A stretch of 5,288 bases of DNA, taken from Prevotellaceae bacterium (lineage in GTDB: Bacteria > Bacteroidota > Bacteroidia > Bacteroidales > UBA932). Under the pieces are notes generated by a model that searched no databases, was not told the DNA's origin, and saw nothing but the letters and a program-made list of their open reading frames with translations. The position numbers and the translations under genes were made by a program. The DNA lies in NCBI GenBank assembly GCA_031259225.1, contig JAIRLT010000005.1:1-5288 (forward strand), written 5' to 3'. Shown in pieces: positions 1-5,096 of this stretch. Within the stretch, counting starts at the first letter, position 1. Each line of letters opens with the position of its first letter.

Positions 1-1
1 T

Positions 2-55
2 GTGGGTACGTCTATAAAACAATCTCCAAAAGCTGCAAAAAATAATAACAATTAA
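2..55 (+). CDS. Possible C-terminal end of an upstream gene (partial)
   Basis: Plus-strand frame 2 is open from the window edge to a TAA at 53-55 and reads VGTSIKQSPKAAKNNNN, a basic, asparagine-rich tail plausible as the end of a protein. Frame 1 is also open, up to a stop at 43-45, so the frame is not certain. No family can be recognised from 17 residues. The stop would lie 13 bases before the lipoprotein start at 69, a spacing compatible with co-transcription. The call rests only on an open frame and position. Confidence 0.25.
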   Translation: MGTSIKQSPKAAKNNNN

Positions 56-68
56 AAAATTAAATTTT

Positions 69-224
69 ATGAAAAAAATGCTTCTTTTCCTGTGCTTGTT
101 GCTATTGGCAGCAAGTTGCGCAACACAAAAGACAACAACTTCCAATGTTGCCAGCCCCATTTATTACAATGGCAATGACGAGCCGGCGGTATCTTCCGGC
201 GTTGTTTTGTATCCGGGTACATAA
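69..224 (+). CDS. Small putative lipoprotein, 51 aa
   Basis: This short ORF starts MKKMLLFLCLLLLAASC: two lysines, a leucine-rich hydrophobic stretch (residues 4-15) and a lipobox-like AAS-C with Cys17 as the candidate lipidated residue. Alanine replaces the usual leucine at -3, so the lipobox is acceptable but not ideal. The predicted mature part is only about 35 residues (CATQKTTTSNVASPIYYNGN, then an acidic stretch, ending LYPGT) and has no recognisable domain. It would be exported and anchored to a membrane; the function is unknown. Like the gene at 444, it has an A/T-rich leader without a Shine-Dalgarno and begins ATGAAAAAAAT. The stop codon lies one base before the palindromic element at 226-382, so the reading frame may have been cut short by that element. 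It is too short for codon statistics; the signal sequence is the main support. Confidence 0.6.
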   Translation: MKKMLLFLCLLLLAASCATQKTTTSNVASPIYYNGNDEPAVSSGVVLYPGT

Positions 225-225
225 A

Positions 226-382
226 AATCCCGGAGGGATTATCGCTCGGTAGAAAAATGCACCGTACCAATCTTTGCATTCCGTCAGGAATGCATCCAAC
301 CGCACAAAGGACGCATCCCCTACGGGATGCGAAAGAGAATGATTGCCGGTGTTTCTACCGAGCGTACATCCCTGACGGGATG
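226..382 (+). repeat. REP/MITE-like palindromic element folding into four hairpins
   Basis: A perfect 13-bp inverted repeat (CGCTCGGTAGAAA at 243-255, its complement at 352-364) encloses two perfect 8-bp hairpins: TGCATTCC/GGAATGCA (275-294, loop GTCA) and CGCATCCC/GGGATGCG (312-331, loop CTAC). The enclosing stem continues inward in pieces, CACCG (260-264) with CGGTG (347-351) and CAATC (268-272) with GATTG (341-345). Outside it lie two further hairpins, AATCCC/GGGATT (226-240, loop GGA) and CATCCC/GGGATG (367-382, loop TGAC). The recurring ATCCC-loop-GGGAT motif and the GGTAGAAA/TTTCTACC arms resemble intergenic repeats I recall as common in Bacteroidota genomes; the family name is uncertain. 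No transposase is encoded. It fills the gap between the lipoprotein and the next gene and could act as a transcript-end structure. Confidence 0.75.
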
Positions 383-443
383 ATTTTCAAAATTCGTTTT
401 AATTCGTAAACAATTCAAAAAACAACCATAAATAATAACTATT

Positions 444-1577
444 ATGAAAAAAATTCTTCTTTCTTTTCTTTCCCTTATGGGATTAGGCTTTCCTGCATTT
501 GCACAAAGCCACATTAACATTGAACTGCTCAGTGCGACCTACACTACGCCTGCAGTACAATTCCGTGTATCATGGGATGCTATTCCCGAAGGAGTTTGCC
601 ACAATTCCAAAATCTGGCTATGGGTTGATTTTATTAAAATAGAAAACAACCAGCCTTCCGGCTCGTGGACGCGCGCTACTGTTGCCCATCCTTCGCCCGG
701 AACGGTTGCGGAGGAAACGAACAAAGGTTTCTGGTTGCAAGGAAACGCAGGCAATTATACCCAAATCGTAACAGTAGCATTAACGAACATACCGGCAAAT
801 ACTACTTTTAATTGGTGCGCCTATGCTTCCGACTGCCCGCCGAATGTAACATTTGATAAAGGAACTTATACCTTTAAAGGAACAACCAATTTTATAGTGA
901 ATAGCCCCGCACAGACTATCACTACTAAAACAATTGCAAAAGCAGATTTAACCGTTAATTCATCAAGCACGTTTACCGATGCAACTGCTTGTCCCGGTAC
1001 AGGCAGCCTTTATTGTCCCTACACAGGCAGCGATTTATTTATGGACGCCACGCATCTTTGCCAACAACGCACCAGCGGCGCACAAAATTGGGAGGCGTGG
1101 ATAAAAGATAGTCGAGATGAACAAATCTATCATATTGTACAAATAGACAATACATGGTGGTTCACCGATGATTTAAATATAAATGAGAAAGTTTCAGGCA
1201 TCTGCAATAATGTACGTTTTTATCATCCGGAAAATAGACCTGATTGTCCATCAGGGTGGGCTATACCGACAAAGGCAATGTATATGGATGTATATACGGG
1301 TAACGGTTGCGGTGATAAAGGTATGTGTTGGGAGCCAATATCGCAATGGTATTGTGCTACAGGCGTTACGTGCTTAGGAAGCGGACGCCAGCAAAATTCT
1401 TGTTACACAAGTCCCGGTCAAGCTGTGGCGTATGTGACCTCTGACTGCAACACACTGCTGCTAATCTGGTGGCAAAACGAGAGTGGAACGGGTGGAGGTA
1501 GCCATCCTTGTCATATGAGTTGTACGGATAGTGGGCTGCCTGATGCTGGCTTTGTTCGTTGTTTCCGCCAACTGTAA
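444..1577 (+). CDS. Secreted cysteine-rich protein with C-terminal FISUMP-like domain
   Basis: A 377-residue exported protein of unknown function. Residues 1-20 form a clear signal peptide (MKK, hydrophobic core, FPAFA before Q21) for signal peptidase I. Residues ~22-155 look like a beta-rich module with W/F-rich segments (VSWDAIPEG, KIWLWVDF, GFWLQG, FNWCAYASDCPP), of a kind I associate with Bacteroidota secreted proteins. Residues ~225-377 carry degenerate marks of the FISUMP (Fibrobacter succinogenes major paralogous) domain: WWFTDDLNI (238-246) for the usual WMAENLN, CPSGWAIPT (268-276), and GFVRCFRQL at the C-terminus for GFSVRC. There are 17 cysteines, 14 of them after residue 182, suggesting disulfides outside the cytoplasm. 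No C-terminal type IX sorting domain or lipobox is seen. The start is the ATG that gives the signal peptide. There is no clear promoter; the 60 upstream bases are AT-rich. The FISUMP assignment is moderate; the role may be surface or adhesion-related, but this is a guess. Confidence 0.85.
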   Translation: MKKILLSFLSLMGLGFPAFAQSHINIELLSATYTTPAVQFRVSWDAIPEGVCHNSKIWLWVDFIKIENNQPSGSWTRATVAHPSPGTVAEETNKGFWLQGNAGNYTQIVTVALTNIPANTTFNWCAYASDCPPNVTFDKGTYTFKGTTNFIVNSPAQTITTKTIAKADLTVNSSSTFTDATACPGTGSLYCPYTGSDLFMDATHLCQQRTSGAQNWEAWIKDSRDEQIYHIVQIDNTWWFTDDLNINEKVSGICNNVRFYHPENRPDCPSGWAIPTKAMYMDVYTGNGCGDKGMCWEPISQWYCATGVTCLGSGRQQNSCYTSPGQAVAYVTSDCNTLLLIWWQNESGTGGGSHPCHMSCTDSGLPDAGFVRCFRQL

Positions 1578-1584
1578 TTTTCCC

Positions 1585-1616
1585 TTAAATCTTTAAACCC
1601 TGAAATCTTGAAATTT
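1585..1616 (+). repeat. Degenerate 8-bp tandem repeat upstream of argB
   Basis: Four consecutive octamers, TTAAATCT, TTAAACCC, TGAAATCT and TGAAATTT, share the pattern T(T/G)AAA followed by three variable bases. They start eight bases after the stop codon of the secreted-protein gene and end at the candidate -33 element of the argB promoter. This short-period, degenerate repeat is the AT-rich counterpart of the 7-bp repeats at the arg gene junctions. A regulatory role (spacing or operator) is possible but not shown. Confidence 0.55.
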
Positions 1617-1645
1617 CTGGGTGTTCATTGTTTTTCGTACCTTTG
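1614..1645 (+). promoter_or_regulatory. Bacteroidota-type promoter of the arg cluster
   Basis: TACCTTTG at 1638-1645 matches the TAnnTTTG -7 consensus of the primary Bacteroidota sigma factor. TTTC at 1614-1617, 20 bases upstream, is one mismatch from the -33 TTTG. Transcription would start around 1650-1653, giving a leader of only about 11-14 bases before the argB ATG at 1664. Such a short leader leaves no room for a riboswitch or attenuator. No ArgR box could be recognised with confidence. It is the only good match to this promoter type that I found in an intergenic region here. Confidence 0.75.
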
Positions 1646-1663
1646 CAACTCGGATGAAAAGCT

Positions 1664-2506
1664 ATGGATACGCTCACAATCGTTAAAATCGGGGGAAATG
1701 TTATTGACAAGCCGGCGGCGCTGCAATCGTTTTTGCAGGACTTTGCCGCTTTGGAAAGCCCCAAAATACTGGTGCATGGCGGCGGAACGCTTGCCACCGA
1801 AATGCTGGAAAAAACAGGCGTGCCGGTACGCATGCACGACGGGCGGCGGATAACAGACGCCGAAACATTGAAAATTTGTACTATGGTATATGCCGGATGG
1901 ATTAACAAAACCATTGTAGCGCAGTTGCAGCAGGCAGGTTGCAATGCTGTCGGGCTATCCGGCGCAGATGCCAATACGGTGCCGGCTACGAAGCGCCCGC
2001 CGGCGCCGGTTGATTTCGGGTTTGTCGGCGACGTCGCTGCCGGTAGCATCAATGTCCCGGTATTGTCGCTGTTGCTCGACAACGGGCTGTGTCCTGTTTT
2101 CTGCGCTATCACGCACGACGCGCAGGGCGGGCTGCTCAATACCAATGCCGACACGATGGCTTCGGTCATCGCGGCGGCGTTATCGAAAACGTATCGCACA
2201 AAATTATTGTTTTGCTTTGAAAAGGACGGCGTGCTGGCACATCCGGACGACGACCGCTCCATTATTCCCGAAATGGATACGGCATATTTTCAACAACTGA
2301 AAGAGCAAAAAATTATTTCCAAAGGAATGTTGCCGAAATTAAATAATGCTTTTGCCGCCTTGCATGCCGGCGTAGCGGAAGTATACATAAAACATGCCGC
2401 CCACTTGCTTTCGGCAAATGCCGGGACGCGCATACGAGTGGAGAATGGAGAGTGGAGAATGGAGAGTCACATGGCGCGCCAGCCATTTTCAACCTTCAAC
2501 TTTTAA
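1664..2506 (+). CDS. argB: N-acetylglutamate (or N-succinylglutamate) kinase ArgB, with a repeat-derived C-terminal tail
   Basis: Cytoplasmic kinase of the amino-acid kinase family; it phosphorylates the gamma-carboxylate of N-acyl-L-glutamate with ATP, the second step of arginine synthesis. Visible motifs are VKIGGN (residues 7-12, Lys8 for phosphate binding), VHGGG (37-41), GRRITD (60-65, substrate-binding Arg), VGLSGADA (96-103), GFVGDV (119-124), NTNADTMAS (159-167) and SKGMLPKL (219-226, Lys220). The start is the ATG at 1664, just upstream of the first beta strand; there is no N-terminal extra helix like that of arginine-inhibited kinases, so feedback inhibition is less likely. The family core ends around GTRI (254-257), near the 258-residue length of the E. 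coli enzyme. Residues 259-280 (VENGEW through FSTFNF) are encoded by the intergenic repeat at 2441-2516, which also supplies the stop codon. In Bacteroides the acyl group is succinyl; which one is used here cannot be told from this gene. Confidence 0.93.
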   Translation: MDTLTIVKIGGNVIDKPAALQSFLQDFAALESPKILVHGGGTLATEMLEKTGVPVRMHDGRRITDAETLKICTMVYAGWINKTIVAQLQQAGCNAVGLSGADANTVPATKRPPAPVDFGFVGDVAAGSINVPVLSLLLDNGLCPVFCAITHDAQGGLLNTNADTMASVIAAALSKTYRTKLLFCFEKDGVLAHPDDDRSIIPEMDTAYFQQLKEQKIISKGMLPKLNNAFAALHAGVAEVYIKHAAHLLSANAGTRIRVENGEWRMESHMARQPFSTFNF

Positions 2507-2516
2507 CTTTCAACTA
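2441..2516 (+). repeat. Composite intergenic element, copy 1 (argB end / argB-argE gap)
   Basis: Three parts are seen. Four 7-bp purine-rich units lie at 2441-2468 (GAGAATG and GAGAGTG alternating). A palindromic core TGGCGCGCCA lies at 2472-2481 and continues as GCC to 2484. Four pyrimidine-rich 7-bp units (TCAACTT type) lie at 2489-2516. Read on the minus strand, the core agrees with the GGCTGGCGCGCCGGC cores of copies 2 and 3 at 12 of 15 positions, so this copy is inverted relative to them. The two flanks are partly complementary, allowing G-U pairs, so a long imperfect hairpin is possible. The argB stop (2504-2506) lies inside the third right-hand unit, and the element ends ten bases before the argE start. 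Confidence 0.8.
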
Positions 2517-2526
2517 AAAACGACTT

Positions 2527-3600
2527 ATGGCTAAAAAAACGACTAAATCCGCTTTACTGTCCCATGCCATCACATTGCTGCAAGGTAAAATCGCTATTCC
2601 CGCCTATTCGGGTTCGGAAGCGGCGGCGGCAACTTATTTGGCGGCGCAGCTTTCAGCGGCAGGCATCGCGTCTTTCAGGATAGGCAACAATGTCTGTGCC
2701 TACTCGAAAAAGAACAGCGAAGGGAAAAAAACGCTGTTGCTCAACTCGCATATCGACACCGTGAAGGCGGCAGACGGTTATACAATAAACCCTTTTGAGC
2801 CCGTCCAAAGAAGCGGCAAACTCTTCGGTCTGGGCAGTAATGACGCAGGCGCGTCGCTGGTGGCGCTTATAGAAAGTTTTATTTATTTCAATACGATGGA
2901 ACTGCCGTTTAACCTGCTGCTGGTATTGAGTTGCGAAGAAGAAAATTCCGGCGTGGCGGGCATCCGGACGGTTACACAGGAACTGAAAGACATTGATTGC
3001 GCCATTATCGGCGAACCTACGTCAATGCAGGCTGCCATTGGCGAACGGGGGCTTTTGGTGATTGACGGAACGGCATACGGCGTGCAGGGGCATGCCGCGC
3101 GCGACGAAGGCGTCAATGCCATTTATAACGCTATGGACGATATTTCCCGTATCAGGAATTTTACCTTTGATAAGGTATCGCCGCTCATGGGGGCGGTGAA
3201 GAAGAGCGTAACGATGATAAACAGCGGCTATCAGCACAATATAGTGCCGGATGTTTGCCGGTTTGTAGTGGACATCCGCCCCAATGAATACTATACGAAC
3301 GTGGAAATTATGGAACTGTTGCAGGCGGAGGTAAAGAGCGAATTAAACGCCCGGTCGCTGGATAACCGCTGCTCGTTCACGCCCGCCGGGCATCCATTGC
3401 TGCAATGCGTCGAACGGTTGTCCATTCCGACGTACATTTCGCCGACGACTTCCGACTGGATGCGGCTGGACGTTCCCGCTATCAAGATGGGACCCGGCAA
3501 TTCGGCGCGCTCGCATACCGCCGATGAATTTGTATACCTCTGCGAAATAGAAGAGGGAATAGACGGGTACATCAATTTTATTTCAAATTTACAGCTTTAG
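2527..3600 (+). CDS. argE: ArgE-type M20 amidohydrolase (N-acylornithine / N-acylcitrulline deacylase)
   Basis: A 357-residue cytoplasmic zinc amidohydrolase of peptidase family M20 (ArgE/DapE/CPG2 type). It removes the N-acyl group from an arginine precursor. Metal and catalytic motifs are all present: NSHIDTV (residues 73-79; His75 ligand, Asp77), SNDAGAS (104-110; bridging Asp106), CEEE (136-139; catalytic Glu137, ligand Glu138), GEPT (162-165; Glu163) and SHTADEFV (329-336; His330). Residues ~175-290 form the lid/dimerisation domain, with GVQGHAA at 185-191. The start at 2527 gives MAKKTTKSALL, a normal length for Bacteroidota homologues. In Bacteroides-type and Xanthomonas-type pathways the transcarbamylase works on acylated ornithine, so the substrate here may be N-acyl-citrulline; adjacency to argH fits that, but it is inference. 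It lies 20 bases after argB with no promoter of its own seen. A general M20 peptidase is the alternative, made unlikely by the context. Confidence 0.9.
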   Translation: MAKKTTKSALLSHAITLLQGKIAIPAYSGSEAAAATYLAAQLSAAGIASFRIGNNVCAYSKKNSEGKKTLLLNSHIDTVKAADGYTINPFEPVQRSGKLFGLGSNDAGASLVALIESFIYFNTMELPFNLLLVLSCEEENSGVAGIRTVTQELKDIDCAIIGEPTSMQAAIGERGLLVIDGTAYGVQGHAARDEGVNAIYNAMDDISRIRNFTFDKVSPLMGAVKKSVTMINSGYQHNIVPDVCRFVVDIRPNEYYTNVEIMELLQAEVKSELNARSLDNRCSFTPAGHPLLQCVERLSIPTYISPTTSDWMRLDVPAIKMGPGNSARSHTADEFVYLCEIEEGIDGYINFISNLQL

Positions 3601-3647
3601 GCTGGCGCGCCGGCACTAACCATTAACCATTAATCACTAACCACTAT
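3600..3647 (+). repeat. Composite intergenic element, copy 2 (argE-argH gap)
   Basis: The core GGCTGGCGCGCCGGC at 3600-3614 begins on the last base of the argE stop codon. It is followed by four 7-bp units of consensus YTAAYCA at 3616-3643 and a final CTAT. The element fills the whole 45-base gap and runs into the argH ATG (3646-3648). It matches copy 3 at 4962-5009 at 42 of 48 positions, and all six differences are transitions. The purine-rich left arm seen in copies 1 and 3 is absent; the left side is argE coding sequence. Confidence 0.85.
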
Positions 3648-4938
3648 GACTACTCTTTGGAATAAAGGTATTACCGCCGACGCACTGGTGGCGGCATTCA
3701 CTGTCGGCGACGACCGGGAATACGATTTGCGGCTGGCAAAATATGACCTGCTCGGTTCGCTGGCGCATGTTAAAATGTTAGCCCAAATCGGTCTGCTCAC
3801 TGCGCCGGAAGCCCGGTTGCTGTGTACGGAACTGCAAAAACTGTCCGCCGAAGTGGCTGCCGGCACATTTGTGATAGAGCCCGGCGTGGAGGATATTCAC
3901 TCGCAGGTGGAACTCACGCTGACCAAGCGCATCGGCGAGGTGGGGAAAAAAATACACTCCGGACGCTCGCGCAATGATCAGGTGCTGGTCGATATAAAAC
4001 TTTACCTCAAAGAAGAAATCGTACAGTTGAAAGATAAAACCGTGCGCCTGTTCCACCAGTTGCAACAACTGAGCGAGACCCATAAGGGGACGCTGTTGCC
4101 GGGCTATACGCACGGGCAGGTAGCGATGCCTTCATCGTTCGGCTTGTGGTTCGGCGCGTATGCCGAGACGTTGATTGACGACCTGTATATCCTTCTGGCG
4201 GCTTACCGCGTGGTAAACCAAAATCCCCTCGGATCGGCTGCCGGCTACGGCAATTCGTTCCCGCTGGACAGGGACGCGACGACTGCCGGGCTGGGCTTCC
4301 GGTATATGAATTATAACGTTATTGCCGCCCAGATGAGTCGCGGGAAAAGCGAAAAAGCCGTAGCGCAGGCGCTGGCGGCAATTGCCGCCACGTTGAACAA
4401 ATTTGCCGCCGACTGTGTCATGTACCTCTCGCAAAACTACGGCTTCATTTCCTTCCCCGACCACTTGGTAACCGGCTCGAGCATCATGCCGCACAAGAAA
4501 AACCCCGATGTCTGGGAACTCCTGCGCGCCAAAGCCAACAGGCTGCAAAGCGTGCCGAATGAAATTACCCTCCTGCTCGCCAACCTGCCGCACGGCTACC
4601 ACCGCGACTACCAACTGTTGAAGGAAATCCTTTTCCCCGCCATAGACACCCTGCATGCGATGTTAGACGTTACCGTATTTATGCTGGAAAATATTACGGT
4701 GAACGGGCACATTCTGGACGACCCGAAATATGATTACCTCTTTACCGTCGAAGAAGTGAACCGCCGCGTGCTGGCAGGCGAGCCTTTCCGCGAAGCCTAT
4801 AAAAAGGTAGGGCAATTAGTAGCGGAAAATAAATTTACCCCCGACAAAACCGTTGCCCACACCCACAAAGGCAGTACCGGCAACTTATGCACCGCCGAAA
4901 TCCGCGCAAAATTAAACGACTTACTGGCGCTTTTTTAG
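3646..4938 (+). CDS. argH: Argininosuccinate lyase ArgH
   Basis: Last enzyme of arginine synthesis; cleaves argininosuccinate to arginine and fumarate in the cytoplasm, as a tetramer of the fumarase/aspartase superfamily. The 430-residue sequence has all conserved regions: SGRSRNDQ (105-112), PGYTHGQVAMPSS (152-164, with active-site His156; many homologues have THLQ or THMQ), NPLGSAAGYG (193-202), and the superfamily signature GSSIMPHKKNP (277-287) with the catalytic serine loop. The N-terminus LWNKGITADALVAAFTVGDDREYD is typical of the family, supporting the ATG at 3646. The length is slightly below the E. coli enzyme (about 457) with no internal gap noticed. It has no Shine-Dalgarno; the bases before the start are the YTAAYCA repeat of copy 2. 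It probably shares the argB promoter. Fumarate release and arginine formation complete the route from the ArgE product via ArgG, which is not in the window. Confidence 0.96.
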   Translation: MTTLWNKGITADALVAAFTVGDDREYDLRLAKYDLLGSLAHVKMLAQIGLLTAPEARLLCTELQKLSAEVAAGTFVIEPGVEDIHSQVELTLTKRIGEVGKKIHSGRSRNDQVLVDIKLYLKEEIVQLKDKTVRLFHQLQQLSETHKGTLLPGYTHGQVAMPSSFGLWFGAYAETLIDDLYILLAAYRVVNQNPLGSAAGYGNSFPLDRDATTAGLGFRYMNYNVIAAQMSRGKSEKAVAQALAAIAATLNKFAADCVMYLSQNYGFISFPDHLVTGSSIMPHKKNPDVWELLRAKANRLQSVPNEITLLLANLPHGYHRDYQLLKEILFPAIDTLHAMLDVTVFMLENITVNGHILDDPKYDYLFTVEEVNRRVLAGEPFREAYKKVGQLVAENKFTPDKTVAHTHKGSTGNLCTAEIRAKLNDLLALF

Positions 4939-5009
4939 TGGATAATGGTGAATGGAGAATGGGCTGGCGCGCCGGCGCTAATCATTAACCACTAACCATT
5001 AATCACTAT
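4939..5009 (+). repeat. Composite intergenic element, copy 3; long imperfect hairpin after argH, possible terminator
   Basis: It starts on the base after the argH stop. The left arm (4939-4961) consists of 7-bp units TGGATAA, TGGTGAA and TGGAGAA plus TG. The core GGCTGGCGCGCCGGC is at 4962-4976. The right arm has four YTAAYCA units (4978-5005) and CTAT. Pairing 4939-4961 with 4983-5005 gives 17 Watson-Crick pairs and one G-T wobble in 23 positions, and the core adds GGCGCGCC pairing at the tip. There is no clean T-run behind it (TCTTTGTC follows), so intrinsic termination is plausible but not canonical; protection of the transcript 3' end is an alternative. Confidence 0.75.
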
Positions 5010-5096
5010 AGGGTCTTTGTCCGAACAGACACGAGGTATTCTCCGCCACCCGCGTTACCTGTTCCGGGATCCGGGACGTGCGTTGTATGTTCCGGC
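5010..5096. other. Spacer with degenerate repeat remnants, no gene recognised
   Basis: This 87-base stretch joins the argH-distal hairpin to the tandem array. It contains an exact 7-bp direct duplication (TCCGGGA at 5063-5069 and 5070-5076) and two copies of TGTTCCGG (5060-5067, 5088-5095), the second leading into the array, so it may be a decayed edge of that array. Several frames are open across it, but none has a convincing start or recognisable product. Confidence 0.5.

Noticed and set aside
386..443. Promoter before the secreted-protein gene
   Set aside because: The region is AT-rich but has neither TTTG nor TAnnTTTG at suitable spacing, so no promoter could be placed.
1598..1621. Intrinsic terminator after the secreted-protein gene
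   Set aside because: CCC-T-GAAAT can pair with ATTTC-T-GGG with a T-T mismatch, but the stem is weak, the T-rich stretch behind it is interrupted, and the site overlaps the argB promoter and the octamer repeat.
1654..1686. Ten-codon ORF (MKSYGYAHNR) overlapping the argB start, as an arginine leader peptide
   Set aside because: It has a single Arg codon, overlaps argB out of frame, starts within a few bases of the expected transcript start, and has no attenuator structure with it; chance is the simpler explanation.
1585..2262. Minus-strand 225-residue open frame opposite argB
   Set aside because: It lies antisense to a gene with full family motifs, shows no recognisable domain, and is explained by the GC-rich codon use of argB.
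4132..4656. Minus-strand 174-residue open frame opposite argH
   Set aside because: It is antisense to the most conserved part of argH (including the GSSIMPHKKNP signature) and its product resembles no known protein.
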